DNA of 64,000 nucleotides from Diphasiastrum complanatum (taxonomy: Eukaryota; Streptophyta; Lycopodiopsida; Lycopodiales; Lycopodiaceae), in NCBI GenBank assembly GCA_029204225.1, contig CM055102.1, positions 1,051,863-1,115,862 on the forward strand, given 5' to 3'. Of this stretch, positions 45,006 through 55,861 are shown piece by piece. Position 1 is the stretch's first letter. Each line of letters begins with the position of its first letter. The translations under genes were made by a program, and so were the position numbers. The notes below the pieces were generated by a model that did not search any database, was not told the origin of the DNA, and was given only the letters and a program-made list of their open reading frames with translations.

Positions 45006-45784
45006 GTTCCTCCCGGCACGAAGGATGTTTTCAAGCATATGATGTCGAAATTGAGCAACAACAGGTCTAGTGGGTTCTCTACCACACCATAACTCATGTG
45101 GTGCTGTGTGAGAATAGGCCATCATGCATCTAGCAGCTTTCGTTAGAGTCCTGTTCTTTCTTTCTGCAACACCGTTGTGCTGCGGTGTGTAAGATGCAGT
45201 TCTTCTGTGAATGATTCCACAATCATTGCAAAAATCAGTGAATCGGTTTGAGATGTATTCTCCACCTCAATCTGTTCGGATCTACTTTACTTTATTTCTA
45301 GTACATCTTTCTGCCCAATTCACATACTCTGTGAACTTGCCAAATGTTTTTGATTTATTGTGAATGAAGTAGACTCTGACAAATTTATTGTAATCATCAA
45401 TAAAGGTAATATAGTATTTCAAGCCTCCTACTAAAATCACGTTGAAAGTTCCACAGATGCTAGAATCTACTAGCTCTAGAATCTTGGTTTTATAGGAGTC
45501 CTTGACAAAAGAAGTACGTGACATCCTACAAATTTATTGTAATCATCAATAAAGGTAATATAGTATTTCAAGCCTCCTACTGAAATCACGTTGAAAGGTC
45601 CACAGATGTTAGAATGTACTAGCTCCAAAATCTTGGTCGTTTTGTAGGAGTCCTTGACAAAAGAAATATGTGACATCTTACCCTTCAAACATGCATCACA
45701 AGTCATCAAACTGGTTGCATTCGAGATGCTCACCCCTATGATTGCTCCATGATGGCTTGTTTGATATAGTGACGTTGAATTCAT
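45006..45784 (-). pseudogene. Copia C2: integrase core with internal tandem duplication
   Basis: From right to left: HMNSTSLYQTSHHGAIIG, CDACLKGKMSHISFVKDSYK (zinc-binding end), KILELVHSNICGPFNVI (His-Ser-Asn, where the family has Asp), YYITFIDDYNKFV, then a second copy of SFVKDSYKT...YYITFIDDYNKFVRVYF, and further left TPQHNGVAERKNRTLTKAAR with the catalytic Glu. The duplicated part spans 45379-45527 and 45528-45680 (149 and 152 bp). The element is dead. Confidence 0.85.
45379..45680. repeat. 149/152-bp tandem duplication in C2 integrase
   Basis: ACAAATTTATTGTAATCATC starts both units (45379 and 45528) and both end GACATCYTA. About a dozen substitutions and a 3-bp indel separate them, so it is not recent. 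Confidence 0.9.
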
Positions 45785-46600
45785 ATGGCATAGTCTCTTG
45801 TGTCATAGAGTATCTGGCGAATCATCATGAGTCTGATGCACTTGATCTGCAAGCAAGTGTACCTTCAAGTGATACAAGTTGTCTTTTCTTCTATCTTGAG
45901 TGATCAGTGTACTAGTACTTGATCAACAACGTTGCATGCTTTGTCTGAGAACGTTGCACGCATCCTTGCATCAGCTATTCTTGCCACTGATAGCAAGTCT
46001 TGCTGCAGTGTAGGCACAAACAGAACATCTTTGAGTCATCCGTCTCTGCCATTAGTGTTGAGCCATAGTGAACCAATACCATTCACTTGATGTTTTGATC
46101 CATCTCCAAGAATGATAAATCTTGATGGATCTACACTTCGAAAATCAAACATGATTATCTTGATGTCACAAAGTGTGAGGTAGCTTCTGAATCAAGGATT
46201 ATGTCCTGTGTGTCAGGTATTGATAATGCACACATGTCTACATAGATGTAGTTGAATTTCTGTGATTCGATCTATCTTCATCCATCTTTGAACTCTCTAG
46301 CTCCTCGACATAGGATGAACTATTATTGTTCTCCTGTATGCTTTGAGCTTGTTTGTTTCTTGGGTTTCGGCAGTAATCCATGGCTGTATGACCCTTCTTA
46401 TGACAGTGGATACACTCGATTTTCGGGTTTAGCCAACACGAATCAACAGTATGTCCTTCGCGTTTGTATCTCACGCATGTCTTCTTGTCTCCATACTACT
46501 GTTTTGGCTTTCACATGTTCCTCCATTTGCCTTTGCTGGCTCCTTATGCTTGCTGATCTCGATCCTGCCTTCGATCTGACTTCCTCTTAGGCTTGAATTA
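45785..46600 (-). pseudogene. Copia C2: gag end and protease, broken
   Basis: Two zinc knuckles near 46370-46470: CVRYKREGHTVDSC, in which the second Cys has become Tyr, and CIHCHKKGHTAMDYC, with five instead of four residues before the last Cys. The protease start near 46190 reads ILDSEATSHFV, where the family has D-S-G-A-T-S, so the active-site glycine is Glu. Many stops toward 45800. Retro-similarity ends at about 46600, where the C3 LTR begins. Confidence 0.8.
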
Positions 46601-46606
46601 TTTCAT

Positions 46607-46803
46607 CATAAATCATGGTCTAGATCCTACAAAGTAGGAATCACTACCAAATAGACACAACCACTCCTCTTGACTCGTGGTAACCTACTTTAGGTGTGTA
46701 TGTACAAGTGGCACTTTGGCCATTCAAGTAACCAACAAACAATATTGACAAAATGTACAATATTCTACATGGCTAGATTTGTCAATGTAGGCAATTTTTC
46801 ACA
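46607..46803 (-). repeat. 3' LTR of minus-strand copia C3, truncated
   Basis: About 197 bp nearly identical to 54907-55103. The right edge is TTTTTCACA; on the minus strand the LTR begins TGTGAAAAATTGCC right after the purine tract GAGGAGGAG (46804-46812). The far part of the LTR is missing at the junction with C2. Confidence 0.85.
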
Positions 46804-48450
46804 CTCCTCCTCAAATCTAGCCTTGGAGATCACAATGCTTTTATCAATAACTCCAATTGAAGATCTAAGCTTGACAAATGAATCTTTAGGTAAAGGTTTA
46901 GTAAACAAATCAACCAAGCAACTTGATGATGGCACGTGTTGGAGCTTGATCTCTTTAGCTTGCACTTTTTCCCTCACGAAATGATGAGCAATTTCGATGT
47001 GTTTGCTCCTTGCATGGAATGTAGGATTAGTTGCAAGTGATTGGGCTGATTGGTTGTCACAATAGATGATAGGGATCTCCTCCTCCATGATATGAAGCTC
47101 CACCAATAGCCTTATGAGCCACAAGACCTCCTTGCATGTTGATGTCAAGGCCTTGTATTCGGATTCTGTGGAAGATAGGGAGATGGTATCTTGCTTTTTG
47201 GAAAGCCATGATACTACTCCATCACATAGAAAGGTGGCAAACGCACTTGTTGATCTTCTATCCACTTTGTCACCTACAAAATCCGAGTCACTATAGGCTC
47301 TTAAGCCAAGATTAGTTCCTCTATACAAAATACCAAAATTCTTAGTGAATGAAATGTATCTAAGAACTCTTTTGGCCATCTTCCAATGTGAAACTAGAGG
47401 ACTTTGCATGAATTGGCTTAACTTTCCAACACTATAACTAAGATCAGGTCTAGTTATAGTTAAATAGATCAAGGAGCCAATAAGCCTTCTATATAATGTG
47501 ATGTCCTCAAAGAATGTTTCATCACAACCAATAGATGCTTTTACATGTTGCTCTATTGGTGTCTCGATGCCTTTACAATTCTTCATTCCAAATCTATCTA
47601 GGATGGATGTAGCATATTTAGATTGAAAAATGAAGTTAAAATCACATCCTCTAATAACCTCTATTCCAAGAATGAAGCTCAATAGGTCGAGATCTACCAT
47701 CTTAAACTCTTTTGCTAAAGCAATTTTTACATCTCTAATTTCATCTAGATCATTACCACTCAAGATAATGTCATCTACATACAAAACAAGAATAATGATC
47801 ATGCCATCATGAAAACTTATATACAATGATGGATCATAGGCACTCATTACAAATTTGATGGAAATGAGAAAAGAGTTTAGCCTAGAGTACCATGCTCTAG
47901 GTGCTTGCTTGAGCCCATAAAGGCTCTTCTTCAAAAAACACACCTTTCCTTCATGCTTTGCCTTGATGAAGCCCTCGGGTTGCCTCATGTAGATCTCTTC
48001 CTCCAAATAACCATTGAGGAATGCATTTGTGAAGTCAAGTTGGAATAGCTCCAAACTGAAGGTTGTAGCAAGACTAATGATCAACCTGATAGTAACAAGC
48101 TTAGCCACAGGAGCAAAAGTCTCATTATAATCAATGCCTTTGGTTTGTTAAAAGCCTTTGGCAACAAGCCTAGCTTTATGCTTGCTTATTGATCCATCTT
48201 GATTATACTTCAATCTAAACACCCACTTGCAATCAAGAGGTTTCTTCCCTTGAGGAAGATCCACAAGATCCCAAGTATGATTCTCAATAAGAGCATCATA
48301 CTCTACTTGCATAGCATCCATCCAACTTTTAGACTTACAAGCATCTTCATAGCATGTTGGCTCATCTAACATTGAAGTAAGAAAGGTGTAAGACGTGAAA
48401 GATGATGAGCCTTCCCTTTGATCACCTTGACCATCATAGGTGAGCCTCAA
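46765..48450 (-). pseudogene. Copia C3: RT and RNase H, nearly intact
   Basis: One open stretch of 447 residues (48108-46765), extended to 48450 by reading past a single TAA (codon after LVAKGF). In order: RLTYDGQGDQREGSSSF linker, HTWDLVDLPQGKKPLDCKWV, ETFAPVAKLVTIRLIISLAT, the palm LFQLDFTNAFLNGYLEEEIY and LYGLKQAPRAWYSRLNSFLI, the catalytic LVLYVDDIILSGND, then GSLIYLTITRPDLSYSVGKL, RNase H YSDSDFVGDKVDRRSTSA with SLSSTESEYKALTSTCKE, and a VDLFTKPLPKDSF end. All expected acidic residues are visible. Gag, protease and integrase were lost by a deletion that also took part of C4's 5' LTR; the codons end inside the 3' LTR. Confidence 0.9.
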
Positions 48451-48652
48451 TTATGGACTGTATAATGCTATTTTGGGCCGCATTTGATGTTTATGGAAGT
48501 TTCCATTTGTGATAAATGCTTTTTGATCAAGTTCTTTGCATTCTAGGTAGCATAGAATGTGTTGCCAATTCCTAGCTTATGTAGTTTGGAGTGCAAGCAT
48601 TCAAGCCAATGATCTTGGAGTTTAGATCCACTTAGGATCTGTATTTTTCACA
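48450..48652 (+). repeat. 5' LTR of copia C4, truncated to its last 203 bp
   Basis: Matches 54226-54428 over 203 bp with two differences that I count. The first ~452 bp, including the promoter region, are missing; the sequence joins the RT linker of C3 directly. Confidence 0.95.
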
Positions 48653-48667
48653 TGGTATCAGAGCTGG
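48653..48667 (+). promoter_or_regulatory. Primer binding site of copia C4, initiator tRNA-Met
   Basis: TGGTATCAGAGCTGG immediately after the LTR end TTTTTCACA. Confidence 0.95.
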
Positions 48668-49824
48668 TTGGCTTCTATTTACAGTAAGTATTCCATTTTT
48701 GGTGATATTTGGATGTTTGATCAAGTTCTAGCATGATTTTGCATTGCTTTGTTGATCAAATCTTACTAACCTTTTTTTTGTGAGTTGAACTTGTGGATCA
48801 AAAGCATATTTCAGGTCTATTGAAGATCAGAGGCTGAAAAGAAACTATTTTGGATCAGATCATAACACCTAATCATTTGTGATTGTGAGGCTTGTGCATA
48901 TTCAATACTAACAATGTTCTTTTCAATCCTATTGTTGACAATCTCCATTCTTGGATGAACACTCTCCTTAAGTGGATGAAACTTCTCCTTAAGTGGATGA
49001 CAAATGCTCTTTTGAGTGAGTTGTAATTCTCCTAAAGGCTGAGCAAAGCTCCCATTTGGATGAAAGATCCCCTTTTTTGGGTGAACATATTGTAAGCTCC
49101 ATTGTGAAGAGCATATTGTAAAGATTGTCATCAATTTTGGCATAAATTTTGGTGTACTTTGTTGAGCATGTAAGTAACTCTCCTTATGTAATTTGATTGG
49201 AGCATTTGCTGGAAGGTGTTAACCATTATGCAAGTGTGTTTTCAGGTTCTTAACAGGTTGAGGAACATTCTCATGTGAAGTGATCTTAGATCTACATCTA
49301 AACACCAAGATTTGACAAGATAGTGAAGCTAGTCTTGTGATTCACTAAGTGTGCTCATTCATTCACCTCTAAATCTTGTATTTATCACTTGCTGGAGTTT
49401 ATAAACTTTTAGAAGTGTGGTTTACATGTGGTTTTACAGGTTGAATCAATATCTTAGTGTGTTGATCATATGTTGATCAAGTTTGTTCATTACTAGGTAA
49501 TCTTGGCATCCTAGTTTTGGGTATTTTCTAAGAATGCAAGTAACTCTTCACACCATAACTTGATTTGGTCACTTGCTGGAAAGTTTGAGAGCTTAAGCAA
49601 GAGTGTGTTCAGGTTGGTTTGATTTTGTAATCCATTCTTAGTGTGTGCAAAGTGTTGCATGTGTTTCAATCTTCCTTTCTATGCTTGGAAACCATCTAGG
49701 TTCAAGATAGAAGTGTTTTAGGGTCCTAAATCTTCATAGATCTCTTTATCTATCATTTGTTGAGAGAAAAGTGAGTGCTAAGTGCTTTAGGACAGAACCT
49801 AAAAGTTGAAGAAACATTAGAATC
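48668..49824 (+). other. Leader of copia C4 with tandem repeats
   Basis: A long leader without a coding frame. CTCCTTAAGTGGATGA occurs twice near 48964-48999. From about 49150 to 49690 three diverged units of ~183 bp follow one another; the anchor TTGCTGG sits at 49206, 49389 and 49573, each followed by a pyrimidine-rich CAGGTT word. Confidence 0.75.
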
Positions 49825-52800
49825 ATGGCTTCCAATGGTGGGATCATGCTAGAGTCTAGTGAAAGGTTGAGTTCATCAAACTACTCTACTTGGAAAGTGA
49901 GGATGGAGTCCTTACTTGAGTTGAATGAACTCATGGACATAGTTGCAGAAATTGAAGAGAGACCTCTCACACTTCAAGAGCAACAAAGGTTTGATAAGAA
50001 GGCCAAAAGGGCTCTTCATATCATTAAAATGAATGTTACAAATGAACTTCTCAAGGAAGTTGGAAAGTGTCAAAGTGCAAGTGAGGCATGGAATGCCTTA
50101 AAGAAGCTCTTTGAATCAAAGTCCACATCTAGGGTATTGACCCTAAGGAGACAAATATTTTCTAGTAGGCAAAGAGAGGGTGAAAGTGCTCATGCATTTA
50201 TCTTGAGAGTTAAGTCCCTAAGTGATGATTTAGCATGCATTGATGAGAACATAAAAGATGGTGAAATAGTCCAAGTTATGTTGAATGGTTTGCTAAATGA
50301 ACATGCTAACCTTGTGCAAAGTTTTGCCATTCAAAGAGTCTTGCCAAGTGTGGTTGACTTGCAAGAAATCTTATTGGCTGAAGAACATAGGTTGCAATCA
50401 AAGCTTGATGGTGCATCCTTGCAAGGTGGAGGTGAAGAGGCTTTCTTCACAAAAGGCAAATTCAAGGGCAAAGGTAAAGGCAAAGGGAAATGGTCCAAAG
50501 GTGGTAACTTTGATCATGATGATCACTCTTCCTCTTCCTCTTCTACTAAGAACAATAAGTCAAAGTTCAAGTGCTTTTATTGTGGGATAAAAGGTCATTT
50601 TGCAAATGAATGTTATAAGAAGAAAAGAGAGCAAGGAGAGAGGCAAGGAAATCTTACAATAGATGAGGAAGAACATAACACATGTGAATCACTTGTTATG
50701 ACTTCAAGTTTGTTAGCCAACATAGATGATAATGATCCTTGGTGGATTGATAGTGGAGCCTCATCTCACATGACAAGACATAAGGAATACTTTACATCCT
50801 TATTGTCTTATGAGGGAGAAGGTAACATCATCTACACTGCAAATGATGGTCAATGTGACATCAAAGGCATAGGCACTATTCCTATTTCCCTTTCAACAAA
50901 TAGGAAAGCAAATCTTGAAAATGTTTTGTACATTCCTTCAATCACTAAGAATTTGCTTAGTGTAAGTCAAATGATTGACAAAGGACTTGATGTGGAGTTC
51001 ATTGGAGATGCATGTTTGATAAGTAAATGTGGATCCTTGATTGCTCAAGGTAGGAGGCATGGTAAATTTTTCAAGCTTGATGCATGTGTGATCTCTAATC
51101 ATGAAGGATGTATGGCTAGGGAGCAATTGACAAACCAAGAAGTTTGGCACAAGAGGTTGGGCCATCCCAACTTCAAATCTTTGGAGGTAATGGCAAAGAA
51201 AGAGCTTGTTCTTGGTCTCCCTAAAAGTCTTGTTGCAAACAATAGTGTTTGTGAACATTGTGCCTTGTCCAAATCTCATAGACTTGCTTATTCTAGATCT
51301 ACTTCTAGATCTAAAGAAGCTTTTCAACTTGTGCATTCTGATATTCATTCTTCTAGTACAACTAGCAATGGTGGGGCAAAGATGTATGCAACTTTCATTG
51401 ATGACTTTAGTAGGTATACTTGGATCTATCTTCTTAAAAGTAAGGATGAAGTGTTTGCTGCATTTGTCAAGTTCAAGAATGAAATGGAAAACCAATTCAA
51501 TACAAAGATCAAATGCTTAAGATCTGATAATGGAGGGGAATACACCTCAAATAGGTTCAAAGACTTTTGTATAGCACATGGGATTAAGAGGGAGATGTCT
51601 AGTCCTAGGACTCCACAACAGAATGGAGTGGCCGAGAGGAAGAATAGAACCCTTTGTGAATGTGCCAAGGCAATGAGACTACATGCTAATCTTGCTAAGT
51701 CTTTTTGGGGGGAAGCTTTAGCATGTGCTAACTATCTATGTAATAGATGGACAAGTGCTTCCTTGGATGGTAAAACTCCTCATGAGGTTCTTTATGGTAG
51801 AAGGCCGAGTGTCAAGCATTGTAGGATCTTTGGATGTACATGTTTTGTCAATATCACACTTGATGATAGAACTAAAGAAGATCCTTCATCAAAGAAGGGT
51901 GTGTTTGTTGGCTATAGTGAAGTAAGCAAGGCTTACAAAGTGTACATTCCTTCTACAAAGAAAGTTGTCATAAGTAGGGATGTCATCTTTCATGAAGAGA
52001 ATGTTTCCAATGTTGTTGGTGTTGATGTTGATGTGCCTACTAATCATCATGATGTGCAAGATGTCTTGGATGAAGATGGAGATGCCACTCCAAAGCAAAC
52101 TTCAAGGAAGACTCAAAGGCAAAGGGCTAAGCCATCAAGGCTAACCTATGATGAAAAAGGAAAGCAAGTGGTGGACAACTCTAACTTTGCTTTTCTTACC
52201 TCTTTTGATGAACCAACTTGTGTAGGTGAAGCAATTCAAAAGAAGGAATGGATCCAAGCCATGGATCATGAGCATCAAGCACTCATCAAAAGCAACACAT
52301 GGAGGTTGGTAAAGCTTCCAAAGGACAAGAAGGCAATTGGTTGTAAGTGGATCTTCAAGATCAAGACAAATCAAGATGGATCAATCAACAAGTACAAGGC
52401 AAGGTTGGTGGCAAAGGGGTATGCTCAAGAATATGGTATTGACTATGATGAGACCTTTGCACCCGTGGCAAAGATGGTAACTATTCGAATCCTAATCTCT
52501 CTTGCAACTCTTTATGATTGGGATATGTGGCAAATGGATGTTACTAATGCCTTCTTGAATGGTGATCTTGAAGAAGATATTTACATGGAGCAACCCGAGG
52601 GCTATGTTTCACATGATGAGCCTAATCATGTGTGCTATCTCCAAAAGAGTTTGTATGGGCTAAAGCAAGCACCAAGGAGTTGGTATGCTAAGCTCAATTC
52701 CTTCTTACTTTCTCAAAACTTTGTTATGAGTGAGTATGATCATTCTCTCTACTTTAGATTGAATGAAAATGATATCACTTTACTTTTGATCTATGTTGAT

Positions 52801-53778
52801 GACATTATCTTAAGTGGTGGTAACAATCTAGATATAGATGAAATCAAGATGGCACTCAAAAGAGAGTTTGAAATTCAAGATCTTGGTAAACTTCATTATA
52901 TCTTAGGAATAGAGATTATTATAACTTCTAAATCTACATTCATATGTCAAGAAAAGTATGTTAACTCTATTCTAAAAAGGTTTCATATGGAAGATTGTAA
53001 AGTTGTTTCTACTCCTATGGAATCAAATGTAAAGCTAACTACAAGAAGTAATGAAAGATCCTTCAAGGACATTACTCTCTATAGAAAGCTAATAGGATCT
53101 CTTATATGGTTAACCATCACAAGACCTGATCTAAGCTTTGTGGTTGGTAAACTAAGTCAATTTATGCAAGATCCTAGTGAGGCTCATTGGAAGCTAGGAA
53201 AGAGAGTACTTAGATACATCTCGGGATCTAGAGATTTTGGCATCTTGTATGGAGGTACTACACCTAACCTTTGTGGATTTTCAGATTCAGATTTTGCAGG
53301 TGATCAAATGGATAGGAAGTCAACAAGTGCCTTTGCAATCTATCTTGGAGATGGAGTGGTCTCATGGCTATCAAAGAAGCAACCAACTATCTCTCTATCT
53401 TCCACCGAAGCCGAGTACAAGGCATTAACAACATGCACCAAGGAGATTCTTTGGATCAAGAGGATGTTATTGGATCTTCACTTGCTGGAACCAGAGAAGA
53501 CTCCAATCATACTTTGTGATAACCTTTCAGCCCAAAGCTTGGCAAGCAATCCTGTTTTTCATGCAAGGAGCAAGCACATTGAGATTGCTCACCATTTTGT
53601 GAGAGATCAAGTCATTGCCAAAGAGGTGGAGCTTCAACATGTCTCTTCAAAGGAGTGTGTGGCTGATATCTTCACCAAACCATTGGGAAAGGACCTATAT
53701 TTAATGCATAGATCTAATCTTGGAATGTGCTCAAAGACTATGTTGAAACTAGCATCCAATGTTGAAGAGGGAGTGTGA
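49825..53778 (+). CDS. Copia C4 Gag-Pol polyprotein, complete (1317 residues)
   Basis: A single uninterrupted frame from ATG 49825 to TGA 53776-53778; the stop overlaps the LTR start. Gag: residues 1 to about 245 (SSSNYSTWKVRMESLLELNE; TSRVLTLRRQIFSSRQREGE), with a Lys/Gly-rich tail KGKFKGKGKGKGKWSKGG. Zinc knuckle CFYCGIKGHFANEC starts at residue 250. Protease WIDSGASSHM has its Asp at 309. Integrase: HKRLGHPN and C-x2-C (CEHC), core Asp 506 (VHSDI), Asp 568 (RSDNGGEY) and Glu 604 (NGVAERKNR), giving exact D-x35-E spacing. RT: KWIFKIKTNQDGSINKYKAR, LYGLKQAPRSWYAKLNSF and YVDD with Asp 992-993. RNase H: FSDSDFAGDQMDRKST, SLSSTEAEYKAL, and the VADIFTKPLGKDLY end. All families' key residues are present. 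It makes virus-like particle and replication proteins in one product; likely active recently. Confidence 0.97.
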   Translation: MASNGGIMLESSERLSSSNYSTWKVRMESLLELNELMDIVAEIEERPLTLQEQQRFDKKAKRALHIIKMNVTNELLKEVGKCQSASEAWNALKKLFESKSTSRVLTLRRQIFSSRQREGESAHAFILRVKSLSDDLACIDENIKDGEIVQVMLNGLLNEHANLVQSFAIQRVLPSVVDLQEILLAEEHRLQSKLDGASLQGGGEEAFFTKGKFKGKGKGKGKWSKGGNFDHDDHSSSSSSTKNNKSKFKCFYCGIKGHFANECYKKKREQGERQGNLTIDEEEHNTCESLVMTSSLLANIDDNDPWWIDSGASSHMTRHKEYFTSLLSYEGEGNIIYTANDGQCDIKGIGTIPISLSTNRKANLENVLYIPSITKNLLSVSQMIDKGLDVEFIGDACLISKCGSLIAQGRRHGKFFKLDACVISNHEGCMAREQLTNQEVWHKRLGHPNFKSLEVMAKKELVLGLPKSLVANNSVCEHCALSKSHRLAYSRSTSRSKEAFQLVHSDIHSSSTTSNGGAKMYATFIDDFSRYTWIYLLKSKDEVFAAFVKFKNEMENQFNTKIKCLRSDNGGEYTSNRFKDFCIAHGIKREMSSPRTPQQNGVAERKNRTLCECAKAMRLHANLAKSFWGEALACANYLCNRWTSASLDGKTPHEVLYGRRPSVKHCRIFGCTCFVNITLDDRTKEDPSSKKGVFVGYSEVSKAYKVYIPSTKKVVISRDVIFHEENVSNVVGVDVDVPTNHHDVQDVLDEDGDATPKQTSRKTQRQRAKPSRLTYDEKGKQVVDNSNFAFLTSFDEPTCVGEAIQKKEWIQAMDHEHQALIKSNTWRLVKLPKDKKAIGCKWIFKIKTNQDGSINKYKARLVAKGYAQEYGIDYDETFAPVAKMVTIRILISLATLYDWDMWQMDVTNAFLNGDLEEDIYMEQPEGYVSHDEPNHVCYLQKSLYGLKQAPRSWYAKLNSFLLSQNFVMSEYDHSLYFRLNENDITLLLIYVDDIILSGGNNLDIDEIKMALKREFEIQDLGKLHYILGIEIIITSKSTFICQEKYVNSILKRFHMEDCKVVSTPMESNVKLTTRSNERSFKDITLYRKLIGSLIWLTITRPDLSFVVGKLSQFMQDPSEAHWKLGKRVLRYISGSRDFGILYGGTTPNLCGFSDSDFAGDQMDRKSTSAFAIYLGDGVVSWLSKKQPTISLSSTEAEYKALTTCTKEILWIKRMLLDLHLLEPEKTPIILCDNLSAQSLASNPVFHARSKHIEIAHHFVRDQVIAKEVELQHVSSKECVADIFTKPLGKDLYLMHRSNLGMCSKTMLKLASNVEEGV
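53764..53773 (+). promoter_or_regulatory. Polypurine tract of copia C4
   Basis: GAAGAGGGAG directly before the 3' LTR start TGTGAAAATTG; primes plus-strand DNA synthesis and overlaps the last codons of pol. Confidence 0.9.
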
Positions 53779-54428
53779 AAATTGTCAACATTTCCTAGCT
53801 AGTTTGAGACCTAAATTGGCTAAAATTGTAAATAGTTTTGGTTCTGGAGTTTCACACGTGTGAACCAGGCCACAATGTTTTTATTTACTGTATTTTTTCA
53901 GTATGATGAAGTGTCAAACTTCATACCCTTCAAAATGAGACCATTTTGATGTATTTTGGTCATATAAGCCATTTTTAGCTATTTTTCCTATATAGGGAAT
54001 ATCTAGGGTCAAGTACCTTCTAGAGAGAGGAGAGAGAGTCATCTTCCTCATCCATAAATAGTAGGGAAGTCGTGGAGAACAGGTTGGAGAAACCTTTTGT
54101 ATGCTTCATTGAGATCAACAGATCATTGTCATTGTTTCTTCCTCCATTGAGAGCATTGTTGTGTGTATTGTCTTCAAGCTATTGTGTATGATCTTAGGTG
54201 CTTTCCAAAAGTGATAGGCTGATGTATTATGGACTGTATAATGTTATTTTGGGCCGCACTTGATGTTTATGGAAGTTTCCATTTGTGATAAATGCTTTTT
54301 GATCAAGTTCTTTGCATTCTAGGTAGCATAGAATGTGTTGCCAATTCCTAGCTTATGTAGTTTGGAGTGCAAGCATTCAAGCCAATGATCTTGGAGTTTA
54401 GATCCACTTAGGATCTGTATTTTTCACA
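53774..54428 (+). repeat. 3' LTR of copia C4 (655 bp)
   Basis: Begins TGTGAAAATTG and ends TTTTTCACA, with TATA-like CTATATAGGG at 53989-53998. It contains the perfect 14-bp palindrome TTCACACGTGTGAA at 53851-53864 (G-box core). It is the only complete LTR of C4. Confidence 0.95.
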
Positions 54429-55103
54429 CTAAGGACCATAAATGGATCTTTGAATGATCCACAAGGTGATTGTATGCTTGTTAAACAATCTATCAGATAC
54501 TAGTCATCAGAATACAAGATCTAGTTTAGCAGCTTGATAGGAAACAAGTAGAGACAATCAAAGCATTGATCAAATAGTATAATCCAACTCCACACGTATG
54601 GAAATAAGTCTTTAGTACGGCCTGTAGACAGTGTTTACAAAGTGCCAAATATGGGTTTCATTTGAAATCAAGAGTAATCGCCATACAATGAGAGGAAACT
54701 CGAGTTTCTCCTTGAGGCTCCAAAAAGTTTCTATCTTCTCACTATGGAGAATGGGAATACATAGTAAAACACACTTCCTTTGCAAAGTTAGGTGAAAATC
54801 CAGCATGTAATAAGGAAGTAGACTCCACTTTCTTGCCCTCATGTGAAAAACCTAGCCTAGATCCAAGAGTCATGCTTGGTAGGTGCATGGTAGGTACAAA
54901 TCTCATCATAAATCATGGTCTAGATCCTACAAAGTAGGAATCACTGCCAAATAAACACAGCTACTCCTCTTGACTCGTTGTAACCTACTTTAGATGTGTA
55001 TGTACAAGTGGCACTTTGGCCATTCAAGTAACCAACAAACAATATTGAAAAAATGTACAATATTCTACATGGCTAGATTTGTCAATGTAGGCAAATTTTC
55101 ACA
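54429..55103 (-). repeat. Remainder of the 5' LTR of copia C3
   Basis: 54907-55103 is nearly identical to the C3 3' LTR part at 46607-46803. The stretch 54429-54906, with no gene in it, would be the rest of this LTR, interrupted at 54428 by C4. On the minus strand it starts TGTGAAAATTTGCC at 55103. No primer site remains because of the deletion to the left of C4. Confidence 0.7.
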
Positions 55104-55861
55104 TTAAGCACACACTTTTTGGTATTTTGATAGCTACATTTCTACATCCTAAGAATCCTTTCGTTGTCCAACTCCAAACAATTGTGTTCAAATACTCCCA
55201 TCACTTAGGATCTCTTTTGTTGCAGCGCCAGTACTTCTTCCAACAATCACTATATACCTCAACATCAGATGCACCTTTTCTTTGTGAGACAAGAGCCCAA
55301 TATTGTACCTTCACTTTCATGTAGTTTATGGACGTTCTATTTGTTAAAATTGGCAAAAGCTAACTTGATCATATCCTGTGAATACCATTATGAGTAGTAC
55401 ATATCATCATAAGACATGTGTGGAGCCTGTTCCCACGTGTGAAATAAATGCATTTATTATTTAGATAAGTCATATAGGTTGTACATACCATTTCATTTGA
55501 GATCTAATGGCTAAAATGGCCAAAATCTAGTTTTCTAGCTATATGCCACTTGGGATAATTTTATTGGTAGGAAAAGTTATTTCACATGGATAGGAGTGAT
55601 CTCACACGTGCCAAGGACTGCTCACATGTGTGAAAACATTAGTAGTAGTTGAGATCCAACTTGTAGTAGATATTTGTGCAAGTCCCTATAAATTAGAAAA
55701 ACTGTCTGTAATCAATGGAGGTGGCTATAAGTTAGGAAGATTGGTCCATGTGCCATATGGATGATTATTGGTGGATCCTTTGATGAGTAGGCACTCTCAC
55801 ACGTGCCAAATCAGCTGAGTAAGCATCAGCTCTTGTGTATATATGGTGGCTCATTTGGCCA
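55104..55861. other. Non-coding stretch rich in CACGTG-type words
   Basis: No gene. CCCACGTGTGAA (55432), CTCACACGTGCC (55601), CTCACATGTGTGAA (55621) and CTCACACGTGCC (55796) resemble words in the surrounding LTRs, and CCTATAAATTAG (55685) is TATA-like. It is probably further LTR sequence of an unidentified element. Confidence 0.45.

Noticed and set aside
45379-45680. CRISPR-like direct repeats
   Set aside because: Two long diverged tandem units inside a copia integrase, with no spacers or cas genes; a plain tandem duplication.
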